Made by a program: the position numbers and the translations under genes. The notes below the pieces were generated by a model. It worked only from the letters and a program-made list of their open reading frames with translations. It was not told the origin of the DNA and did not search any database. Source: Austwickia sp040006675 (GTDB lineage Bacteria; Actinomycetota; Actinomycetes; Actinomycetales; Dermatophilaceae). From it: a stretch of DNA of 16,628 nucleotides. Positions 7,358 through 14,415 of the stretch are shown piece after piece. Numbering within the stretch: position 1 is the stretch's first letter; each line of letters opens with the position of its first letter. The stretch covers positions 1-16,628 of the forward strand of contig JBDTWM010000061.1 in NCBI GenBank assembly GCA_040006675.1. The letters are read 5' to 3'.

Positions 7358-7870
7358 ATGCCCTCTGACCGACGCGTCGGCGTCCGATCCGCCACCCGAC
7401 GGGGCGGTACGCCGGCGACGGCGGCCCTCGCCGCGGCCGGGATCGCCTTCACCGAGCACGCCTACACCCACGACCCCGCCGCACCGGCGTACGGGCCGGA
7501 GGCCGCGGCGGCCCTGGGGGTCGAACCCGCCCAGGCCTACAAGACCCTCGTCGTGCGCGCGGGCACCGCATTGGCCGTCGCGCTGATCCCCGTGGACCGC
7601 AGGCTCGACCTCAAGGCCATGGCGAGCGCACTGGGAGTCAAGGCGGTGACCATGGCCGAACCCGCCGACGCGGAACGCAGCAGCGGATACGTCGTCGGCG
7701 GGATCAGCCCGCTCGGCCAGCGCACGGCCCTGGCGACGGTGCTCGACGACTCCATGGGTGCATGGGAGATCGTGTACGTGTCCGGCGGGCGGCGCGGCTT
7801 CGAGGTGTCGCTCGCACCCGCCGACCTGGCCGCGCTGACCGGGGCAAGATTCGCCCCGATCGCCCGATGA
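7358..7870 (+). CDS. ybaK: Cys-tRNA(Pro)/aminoacyl-tRNA deacylase YbaK/EbsC
   Basis: This 170-residue single-domain member of the YbaK/ProX editing family hydrolyses Cys-tRNA(Pro), which prolyl-tRNA synthetase makes by mistake; it acts in trans in the cytoplasm. The family signature is clear: a TPATAALAAAGI opening helix, AAALGVEPAQAYKTLVV with the key lysine at Lys62, the strand ALAVALIPVDRRLDLKAMA, and the GGISPLGQ loop (114-121). The length matches the family (about 155-170 residues). The N-terminus carries about 18 extra basic residues before the usual TPA start, but no better in-frame start is visible. No clear Shine-Dalgarno sequence precedes the ATG at 7358. The stop overlaps the next gene's start in an ATGA, suggesting coupled translation. 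Confidence 0.93.
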   Translation: MPSDRRVGVRSATRRGGTPATAALAAAGIAFTEHAYTHDPAAPAYGPEAAAALGVEPAQAYKTLVVRAGTALAVALIPVDRRLDLKAMASALGVKAVTMAEPADAERSSGYVVGGISPLGQRTALATVLDDSMGAWEIVYVSGGRRGFEVSLAPADLAALTGARFAPIAR

Positions 7871-8820
7871 GCACACCAGGAGGGCAGCCGTCGCTGATGC
7901 TGCTGGACGCTGCAGGCCTGTACTACCGGGCCTTCTTCGGCGTGCCGGACCGGCGCACCGACCCGTCCGAGCCCCCCACGAACGCCGTGCGCGGGTTCCT
8001 CGACATGATCGCCACCCTGGTCTCGACGCACCGCCCGACGGGGATCGTGGCCTGCTGGGACGACGACTGGCGCCCGCAGTTCCGGGTGGATGCGGTGCCT
8101 TCGTACAAGACGCACCGCCTCGCGGACGGCACCGTCGACCAGGAGGAGGCTCCTTCGGACCTGACGCCTCAGGTACCGGTGATCGCCGCGGCGCTCGCGG
8201 CGCTCGGGATCGCGCGCGTGGGCTGTCCCGGCTTCGAGGCGGACGACGTGATCGGCACGCTCGCGACGCGCGAGGAAGGCCGTCGCAGAGTCGATGTGGT
8301 GACCGGTGACCGGGATCTCTTCCAGCTGGTCCGCGACCCGTCACCCGGCGATGCGGGGGTGCGGATGATCTACACCGCGCGCGGCGGCGTGCGCGACGCC
8401 GACGTGGTCGACGAGGAGTACCTGCGGGTGCGGTACGGGGTGCGGGGCGGAGACGGCTACGCCGATCTGGCGGTCCTGCGGGGGGATCCGTCCGACGGGC
8501 TACCCGGGGTCCCCGGCGTCGGGGAGAAGACCGCCGCCCGCCTGCTGTCGACGTACGGGGACCTGGCCGGCCTACTCGCCGCGATCGACACCGGCGATGC
8601 GCGGTTGAAGGGCGCCCAACGCGCGAAACTGCTCGGCGCGCGCGGTTACCTTGACGTGGCGCCGACTGTCGTGCACGTCGCGCGCTCCTGCCCGATCCCG
8701 CCCCTCGACGACGCGCTGCCCACGTCGGTCGCGGACGCGCGCCTGCTGTCCGAGCTGGCCGTCGCCTACCGGCTGACGGCTCGGTTCAACAACGTCTTGG
8801 CGGCGCTCGGCCTGGACTGA
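7867..8820 (+). CDS. 5'-3' exonuclease, FEN/PIN-like with H3TH domain
   Basis: This 317-residue protein resembles the N-terminal nuclease domain of DNA polymerase I and stand-alone actinobacterial 5'-3' exonucleases (Rv2090 type). The metal-binding acidic residues are intact: Asp14 (MLLDAAGLYYRAF), Asp65-67 (WDDDW), Glu124/Asp126/Asp127 (FEADDVIG), Asp148/Asp150 (TGDRD) and Asp207/Asp210 (GDPSDGLPG). The H3TH DNA-binding loop follows at GVPGVGEKTAARLL (214-227). It should cleave 5' flaps or 5' ends during replication and repair. The ATG at 7867 overlaps the ybaK stop by ATGA. An internal ATG at 7897, 12 nt after AGGAGG, is an alternative, but it would lose residues normally found before the first catalytic Asp. 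In M. tuberculosis the same gene is near helY, matching this context. Confidence 0.9.
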   Translation: MSTPGGQPSLMLLDAAGLYYRAFFGVPDRRTDPSEPPTNAVRGFLDMIATLVSTHRPTGIVACWDDDWRPQFRVDAVPSYKTHRLADGTVDQEEAPSDLTPQVPVIAAALAALGIARVGCPGFEADDVIGTLATREEGRRRVDVVTGDRDLFQLVRDPSPGDAGVRMIYTARGGVRDADVVDEEYLRVRYGVRGGDGYADLAVLRGDPSDGLPGVPGVGEKTAARLLSTYGDLAGLLAAIDTGDARLKGAQRAKLLGARGYLDVAPTVVHVARSCPIPPLDDALPTSVADARLLSELAVAYRLTARFNNVLAALGLD

Positions 8821-8865
8821 TCTCCATGCGCGGCTCCCTGGGAGGCGACGCTGCCGGGGGGCTGG

Positions 8866-10092
8866 TCAGTCGTCGATGGCGGTCCGGATCTCGAGCTGGC
8901 CCTCGAGGGTGCGGTGGACCGGGCAGCGATCAGCGATGCGCAAGAGCGCCGCCCGCTGGTCGTCGTCGAGGTCGCCGGTCAGTCGTATGCTCCGGCGGAG
9001 CAGGTCGATGTGCCCCTCCGTGTGCTCGCACTCGGCGCAGTCGTCGGCGTGTACCCGCTCATGGGTGACTACGGTCTCGACCTCGCTGAGCGGCCAGCCC
9101 TTGCGGTCGCCGTACATCCGCAGGGTCATCGACGTGCACGAGGCGAGGGCCATGGTGAGGAAGTCGTACGGGGTCGGGCCGAGTTCTTCGCCGCCGACGG
9201 ACGCCGGCTCGTCGGCCAGCAGGGTGAACCCGCGAGCCCGCAGACGGGTCGTCAGACCGCCGGAGTTCACCGCGGAGGCACCGACGTCGCCGTAGCGATC
9301 CGGGTCGGTGGAGAGTGGGGCGGTGTGGGTGTCGTCGAGGTAGCGCTGCACCCAGGCGGCTATCACCGTGGCGACGTACTCGGCGTCCGCCTCGTCGGTG
9401 AGCAGGTGGTCCGCCTTGTCCAGGGAAATGAAGCTCTTCGGGTGCCGGGCCGCGCGATAGATGGCCTCGGCGTTGTCGATACCGACCACTTGGTCGACCG
9501 GTGAGTGCAGGATCAGGGTGGCCCCTCGGAATCCGGCGATCGCGGCGAGCGGGTTCTGCCGATCCAGGTCCTCGAGGAAGGATCGGCCGATGGTGAAGGT
9601 GCGCCCTCCGACCGTCGCCGGTGCGGACCCGTCGCGCAGGATCGCGTCGACGTCGCCGTCGATCACCCTTCTGACGTGGGCCGGGTCGGCGGGCGCCGCG
9701 ATGGTGACCACCGCCCGGACTCTGGGCAGGCCCGGCGCGGCGCTGAGCACCGCCGCGCCGCCCAACGAATGTCCCACCAGCAGCGACGGCGGCGCCACCG
9801 TCTCGGCAAGATAGTCGGCCGCGGCGTGCAGATCCTCGACGTCGGCAGAGAAAGTGGACTCGGCGAAGTCTCCGTCGCTGCTCCCGAGGCCGGTGAAGTC
9901 GAAGGAGAGCACCGCAAACCCCCGCGCGGTCAGCGCGCGGGTCAGCTGTCGGGCCACGCGCAGGTCCTTGGAGCAGGTGAAGCAGTGGGCGAAGATGGCC
10001 GCGCCGAGCGGCGCCCCGGCGGGGCGTTCTAAGCGGGCAGACAGCTGGTGCCCGCGCGGGCTGGGGAAGGTGCAGGTAGTGGAACTCGACAT
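8866..10092 (-). CDS. Alpha/beta hydrolase-OsmC fusion protein
   Basis: This is a 408-residue two-domain protein. Residues 1-255 are an alpha/beta hydrolase with nucleophile elbow GHSLGG (Ser109), acid Asp200 (HSPVDQVV) and His229 (DKADHLL). Residues 265-405 are an OsmC/Ohr-type domain with Glu302/303 (GEELGPTPYDFL), Cys319 (ASCTSMTLRMY) and Cys390 (RCPVHRTLEG). These cysteines correspond to the redox-active pair that reduces organic hydroperoxides with dihydrolipoyl or thiol partners. The fusion (bifunctional alpha/beta hydrolase/OsmC) occurs in several bacteria; the natural ester or thioester substrate is not established. A full AAGGAGGT 4 nt before the ATG at 10092 fixes the start, although the frame stays open upstream. 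It converges on the exonuclease across 45 nt and lies 254 nt downstream of helY, so it probably has its own promoter. Confidence 0.93.
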   Translation of the reverse strand: MSSSTTCTFPSPRGHQLSARLERPAGAPLGAAIFAHCFTCSKDLRVARQLTRALTARGFAVLSFDFTGLGSSDGDFAESTFSADVEDLHAAADYLAETVAPPSLLVGHSLGGAAVLSAAPGLPRVRAVVTIAAPADPAHVRRVIDGDVDAILRDGSAPATVGGRTFTIGRSFLEDLDRQNPLAAIAGFRGATLILHSPVDQVVGIDNAEAIYRAARHPKSFISLDKADHLLTDEADAEYVATVIAAWVQRYLDDTHTAPLSTDPDRYGDVGASAVNSGGLTTRLRARGFTLLADEPASVGGEELGPTPYDFLTMALASCTSMTLRMYGDRKGWPLSEVETVVTHERVHADDCAECEHTEGHIDLLRRSIRLTGDLDDDQRAALLRIADRCPVHRTLEGQLEIRTAIDD

Positions 10093-10346
10093 GGTGACCT
10101 CCTTCGGTGTGACGACGGTGCGCAGGGTGTCGCTGATCGGCCGGGTCGTCGTCATCTCGTCTGATCCGAGCATGTCAGAGGCGCGGAGATCCGTGTGCCC
10201 GGGCTGTTCGAGCAGCCGGTCGAGGCGGTGCCCGGGCCGACGTTCACCCCCGCCGCTGCGGCGATCCCGGACCAGGTCATCCGTGCCGTCGCCACGCACG
10301 ACACGCGCACTCGATTCTTGATAGGCCCGGTGCTGCTGGCGCGGCG
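10093..10346. other. Spacer between helY and the hydrolase-OsmC gene
   Basis: These 254 bases hold no gene that I can support. The upstream extension of the hydrolase-OsmC frame runs through most of it, but the strong ribosome binding site at 10097-10104 rules it out. An inverted repeat, TCTGA (10160-10164) and TCAGA (10175-10179), separated by 10 bases, is a possible operator. I could not find a convincing -35/-10 pair. Confidence 0.4.
10097..10104 (-). promoter_or_regulatory. Full-length Shine-Dalgarno AAGGAGGT
   Basis: On the minus strand AAGGAGGT is followed by CACC and the ATG at 10092. It is the longest anti-SD match that I saw in the window. It decides the start of the hydrolase-OsmC gene and predicts strong translation. 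Confidence 0.85.
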
Positions 10347-13223
10347 TCAGTCGAGGCGATCCGCGGCCACCACGCCGCGCAGCACTGAGTCCAGGGCGCG
10401 CCGAGCGGTGGCGCGCAGCGTTGGTTCCGGAGCCACGTGGGCGATCTGGTCGAGGAGGTCGACGAGCTGTTTACAGCGGCGCACGAAGTCGCCGGCGGCC
10501 AGATCGGCGTCGCGCAGCACGGCGTCCAGCGAGTGCCCCCGCGCCCAGCGATGGGTCAGCCAGGCGATGCCGGCGTCGGGTGGTGGACCGCTCGGCAGGT
10601 TGTGGGCGGACTCGGCCTCGCGCAGGTCGTCCCACGCCCGCAGCATCTCCTCGAACGCCCCGCCCACGTCGGCGGGCAGCCGGGGAAAGGTCTCGGTGTC
10701 CTCTCGGCGCGGCTCATGGACCAGACAGGAGACGATCGCGGCCAGCGCGGCCGGGTCGAGGCTGGTCCAGTGCCCGCGACGTAGGCACTCCACGACGAGC
10801 AGGTCTCGCTCGGAGTAGATGTGACGCAGGCGCTGTCCCTGGTCGGTGACGGCCTGCCCACTCCGGTCGAGGTAGCCCAGCTCTGTCAGAAGGTCGCACA
10901 GTCGGTCGAACGTGCGGGCCACCGAACTGGTGCGGCCCGCGATGGTGCGGCGCAGGCCCTCGGTCTCGCGCGCGAGACGCCACCACCGTTCGGCCCATCG
11001 GGCGTGGTGCTCCCGGTCGGGGCAGCGGTGACACGGGTGGGCGCGCAGAGCGCGCCGCAGCTCGTCGATGCGGATCTGCATCTGGTCTGCGGGCAGGGCC
11101 CCCTTCTCGCGAGGCTCCTCAGCGCGAGCCATCGGGCGTGCGTCGGGGTCGATCCGGGCACGCATCGTCGCGGCGAGGTCCCGACGGTCTTTCGGTGCCC
11201 GGGCCGAAAACGACCGTGGGATAGCGACGTGGCCGATCACCGGCGGTGGTTGGGCAAGGTCGCCGACGCCGACGCGCCTGGTGCGGGCATCCTCGGTGAG
11301 CACGGACACCACCGCATCGCGAGTGTGCGGGGCGGCACCCGTGAGGACCACAGCGCGGGTGTCGCGGCGCCCCGCGCTCATCCGGACCACGTCACCGGGT
11401 CGCAGGCCCTCCAATGTCGCGCCGATCGCGGCCCGACGCGAGGCGAACCGCGTCCGCGACGCGCCCTTCTCCACGTCGGCCAGCTCGCGCCGCAGAGCCG
11501 CGTACTCAGCAAAATCGCCGAGGTGGCACGTCATCGACTCCGCGTACCCCGCCAATGCCTCCTCGTACCTCGTGATCGTCTTCGCGTGCCCCGCGACCGA
11601 CCGGTCGGCCTGGAACTGCGCGAAGCTCGTCTCCAGCACCTGACGGGCTCGGTCCCGACCGAACTGGGCGACGAGGTTGGCCGCCATGTTCGGGTTGGGT
11701 CGGAAGCTGCTCCGCAGCGGGTAGGTCCGAGTCGAGGCGAGGCCTCCCACGACCGCGGGATCGAGGTGCGGGTTCCACACCACGACGGCATGCCCCTCGA
11801 CGTCGACGCCGCGGCGGCCCGCGCGACCGGTGAGCTGGGTGTATTCGGCCGGGGTGATGTCGGCGTGGGACACCCCGTTGAACTTCACGAGCTTGTCCAA
11901 CACCACGCTGCGCGCCGGCATGTTGATGCCGAGCGCCAACGTCTCAGTGGCGAACACGGCCCGGGTCCGGCCCGCGGTGAACAGCTCTTCGACGATCTCC
12001 CGGAACGTCGGGACCATGCCCGCGTGGTGGGCCGCGAAACCCCGGGTGAGCCCGTCCACGAAGTCCCAGTAGCCGAGCACCGCCAGATCCTCCGCGGCGA
12101 GCCCGGCGACTCGGCGCTCGACCAGGTCGCCGATGGCGTCGGCCTCGTCGTCATCGACGAGACGCATGCCCGAGGCGAGCAGCTGCCGGACCGCCGCGTC
12201 GCAGCCGGCCCGGCTGAAGATGAACGTGATCGCGGGTAACAGCGCGGCTCGGTCGAGCCTGTCGATCACCTCGGCGCGGCTCGACCGACCGGGCGGCGCG
12301 ACGGGCGCGTGGTCCTCCCGGGTCGCGGCCCGCGCCGGCGCCGCCCGCCCGCCCCTGGAGGGCCCACCCCAGGATGCGGCGCCACCGTCCTCGGACCACT
12401 TCGGCGCACCCCGCGCCTTGCCGCGACGGCCGCGTGGGGCGCCCGCGTCGAGCAGGCGTCCCCGTCGGTCCGTTCCCCGTCGGTGGCTCTCGATCGCGTC
12501 GAGCAGCTCAGGGTTGATGGCGACGCGCGCCTCTCGCGCACCGGAGGGCGTCTCCACGAACAGGTCGTAGAGGCGCCTCCCGACCATCATGTGCTGCCAC
12601 AGGGGCACCGGCCGGTGCTCCTCGACGACGACGCGGGTGGTGCCTCGCACCGTGGCGAGCCACGCACCGAACTCCTCGGCGTTGCTCACGGTCGCTGACA
12701 GGGAGGTCACGACCACGTGCTCGGGCAGGTGGATGATCACCTCTTCCCAGACCGCCCCCCGGAGCCGGTCCGCGAGGTAGTGCACCTCGTCCATGACGAC
12801 GTGGCCGAGGCGATCCAACGAGGCGCTGCCTGTGTAGAGCATGTTGCGCAACACCTCGGTGGTCATGACGACCACGTCGGCCTCGCCGTTGATAGCGGAG
12901 TCACCCGTGAGAAGCCCGACTCGTTCGGCGCCGAAGCGACGCGACAGGTCGGCATATTTCTGGTTCGAGAGCGCCTTGATCGGGGTGGTATAGAACGCCT
13001 TGCGCCCCTGGGCCAGCGCCACGTGGACGGCGAACTCCCCCACCACCGTTTTGCCCGATCCTGTCGGCGCCGCCACCAGCACGCCCTCGCCGGACTCCAG
13101 CGCCTCGCACGAACGTAGCTGGAAGTCGTCGAGGGGAAAGTCGAAGCCTGCCTCGAACTCACGAAGGCGCGGATAAGAACCGCGGGCCCGCGCGGCAGCG
13201 AACCGATCGGCGGGGCTGGCCAT
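10347..13223 (-). CDS. helY: HelY-type Ski2/Mtr4-like DEVH RNA helicase
   Basis: This 958-residue superfamily 2 helicase has motif I APTGSGKT (52-59), motif Ia TTPIKALSNQKY (79-90), motif II DEVH (145-148), motif III SATVSN (176-181), the AHHAGM element (398-403), motif V TETLALGINMPARSV (426-440) and motif VI QLTGRAGRRG (463-472). The C-terminal half holds an HPCHRCPDREHH metal-like cluster (729-740) and a DSHCT-type region ending near 945. Ski2/Mtr4 relatives unwind RNA for decay or processing; the bacterial HelY role is not settled. Residues 245-317, between the two RecA domains, form an Arg/Gly/Ala-rich low-complexity insert. The ATG at 13223 lies 14 nt after the tatC stop with no strong ribosome binding site, so it is probably the last gene of pafBC-tatA-tatC-helY and translationally coupled. 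Confidence 0.94.
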   Translation of the reverse strand: MASPADRFAAARARGSYPRLREFEAGFDFPLDDFQLRSCEALESGEGVLVAAPTGSGKTVVGEFAVHVALAQGRKAFYTTPIKALSNQKYADLSRRFGAERVGLLTGDSAINGEADVVVMTTEVLRNMLYTGSASLDRLGHVVMDEVHYLADRLRGAVWEEVIIHLPEHVVVTSLSATVSNAEEFGAWLATVRGTTRVVVEEHRPVPLWQHMMVGRRLYDLFVETPSGAREARVAINPELLDAIESHRRGTDRRGRLLDAGAPRGRRGKARGAPKWSEDGGAASWGGPSRGGRAAPARAATREDHAPVAPPGRSSRAEVIDRLDRAALLPAITFIFSRAGCDAAVRQLLASGMRLVDDDEADAIGDLVERRVAGLAAEDLAVLGYWDFVDGLTRGFAAHHAGMVPTFREIVEELFTAGRTRAVFATETLALGINMPARSVVLDKLVKFNGVSHADITPAEYTQLTGRAGRRGVDVEGHAVVVWNPHLDPAVVGGLASTRTYPLRSSFRPNPNMAANLVAQFGRDRARQVLETSFAQFQADRSVAGHAKTITRYEEALAGYAESMTCHLGDFAEYAALRRELADVEKGASRTRFASRRAAIGATLEGLRPGDVVRMSAGRRDTRAVVLTGAAPHTRDAVVSVLTEDARTRRVGVGDLAQPPPVIGHVAIPRSFSARAPKDRRDLAATMRARIDPDARPMARAEEPREKGALPADQMQIRIDELRRALRAHPCHRCPDREHHARWAERWWRLARETEGLRRTIAGRTSSVARTFDRLCDLLTELGYLDRSGQAVTDQGQRLRHIYSERDLLVVECLRRGHWTSLDPAALAAIVSCLVHEPRREDTETFPRLPADVGGAFEEMLRAWDDLREAESAHNLPSGPPPDAGIAWLTHRWARGHSLDAVLRDADLAAGDFVRRCKQLVDLLDQIAHVAPEPTLRATARRALDSVLRGVVAADRLD

Positions 13224-13237
13224 GGCGCCAGGCTACG

Positions 13238-14065
13238 TCAGGTGCCTTCCAAGGAGCTCGCCTGGTCATCGGCGAGCCCCTGCGCCCAGTCGGGACGGTC
13301 CTTCGCCCGGCGCCGATCGATCAGGTACGCGACGCCGACCGCGCCGAAATAGAGCAGGCACATGGGGATCGCGAGCGCGATCATCGTCCACGCGTCCGGG
13401 GTGGGAGTCATCATCGCGGAGAACACGAAGTTGAGGATGACCGCGAACCGCCAGCCCCGCCACATGATCCGCGCAGGGAGGACGTGCGCGACGTTGAGAA
13501 GGACGAGGAGCACCGGGACGACGAAAGCGATGCCGAACGCGAGGATGAACCGGGTCACGAACGCGATGTACTCCCCCGCCGGGACGAGGTTGTAGTTGCC
13601 CTCGGGGGTGAAGCCCACGAGCACCCGGATCGCCGTCGGCAGGACGGCGTACGCGAGGGCGCAGCCCGCGAAGAACAGCACTGTGGCCGAGACGATGAAC
13701 GGGACGGCGAGACGCTTCTCCTTCCGCGTCAGGCCGGGCACGATGAACGCCCAGATCTGCCACAGCCAGACCGGCGAGGCGAGGATCACCCCGACCCACA
13801 GCGCCACCTGGAGCTGCAACGCGAACGGCGTGGTCACTCCCGAGAAGTTGAGATTCACCACGCCCCACCCGCGCTCCGTCGCCAGCGTCGTGAGCGGCTG
13901 GCTGAGAAGGCTCAGGAGGCGCGGATACTCGATCCAGCCGACGACGGCCGTGGCGCAGATCGTGACCACGCAGACGAGCAAACGGTTGCGCAGCTCCCGC
14001 AGGTGATCGACCAGGGGCATCCGCCCGTCCGGCGGTCGCTTGCGTCCGCGGAGAAGTCGAGGCAT
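13238..14065 (-). CDS. tatC: Twin-arginine translocase subunit TatC
   Basis: This 275-residue inner-membrane protein is the Tat receptor that recognises twin-arginine signal peptides and recruits TatA to export folded proteins. It has the cytoplasmic N-terminal motif MPLVDHLRELRNRLL (16-30) with Glu24, six hydrophobic segments (about 29-46, 86-108, 120-145, 165-190, 207-220 and 226-248), and the cytoplasmic loop PGLTRKEKR (110-118), whose Glu116 matches the signal-peptide-contacting glutamate of E. coli TatC. The C-terminal tail is charged and cytoplasmic. The ATG at 14065 lies 13 nt after the tatA stop. Met16 (ATG at 14020) is an alternative start closer to the usual TatC length. No strong ribosome binding site precedes 14065, which suggests coupling to tatA. 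No tatB is visible, as is usual at this locus. Confidence 0.96.
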   Translation of the reverse strand: MPRLLRGRKRPPDGRMPLVDHLRELRNRLLVCVVTICATAVVGWIEYPRLLSLLSQPLTTLATERGWGVVNLNFSGVTTPFALQLQVALWVGVILASPVWLWQIWAFIVPGLTRKEKRLAVPFIVSATVLFFAGCALAYAVLPTAIRVLVGFTPEGNYNLVPAGEYIAFVTRFILAFGIAFVVPVLLVLLNVAHVLPARIMWRGWRFAVILNFVFSAMMTPTPDAWTMIALAIPMCLLYFGAVGVAYLIDRRRAKDRPDWAQGLADDQASSLEGT

Positions 14066-14078
14066 CGGGACGGAGCCG

Positions 14079-14342
14079 TCAGCGAGTTTCTCCGCTGTGC
14101 GGCTGCTGCGCGCCCGCCTGGTCGGGGTGCGCCTGCGGGTCGACCGTGTTCCCGTTCACAGTGTCCGTGGACGAGGCGCTTTTGCCGTCGCTCTTCATCC
14201 CGTCGACCTCGCTCTTGAAGATGCGCATGCTGCGACCCAGGGAGCGCGCCGCGTCGGGCAGCCGCTTCCAGCCGAAGATGACCACGACCAGCACGATGAG
14301 CACGACGAGGTGCCAACCCTCGAACAAGCCTCGAATACCCAT
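14079..14342 (-). CDS. tatA: Twin-arginine translocase subunit TatA
   Basis: This 87-residue protein has one N-terminal membrane helix (FEGWHLVVLIVLVVVIFG, about 7-24), the hinge FGWKRLPDAARSLG (23-36), an amphipathic helix rich in Arg/Lys (RSMRIFKSEVDGMKSD) and a polar, disordered tail rich in Gln, His, Asp and Pro. This is the standard TatA architecture; TatA multimers form the transient passage for folded substrates. GAGGAG about 7 nt before the ATG at 14342 is a good ribosome binding site. It lies 73 nt downstream of pafBC and 13 nt upstream of tatC, in the order conserved in actinobacteria. Confidence 0.95.
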   Translation of the reverse strand: MGIRGLFEGWHLVVLIVLVVVIFGWKRLPDAARSLGRSMRIFKSEVDGMKSDGKSASSTDTVNGNTVDPQAHPDQAGAQQPHSGETR

Positions 14343-14415
14343 CAGGTGTCTCCTCGGTCCTCATGTGGGGATGGTGCTCGACGTCCTCGGGCGCTCTGGA
14401 CGCGCTGCGTCAAGT

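Noticed and set aside
7136..8344. 402-codon minus-strand frame across ybaK and the exonuclease
   Set aside because: Arg/Pro/Gly-rich low-complexity translation opposite two well-supported genes.
8834..8844. CTCCC-T-GGGAG palindrome between the exonuclease and hydrolase-OsmC stops
   Set aside because: A one-base loop cannot close an RNA hairpin of useful size, and the site has no T-run; not called as a terminator.
10093..10299. Upstream extension of the hydrolase-OsmC frame
   Set aside because: A full AAGGAGGT 4 nt before ATG 10092 and family homology from that point fix the shorter start.
10821..12239. 472-codon plus-strand frame opposite helY
   Set aside because: Entirely antisense to a protein with all helicase motifs; no recognisable domain.
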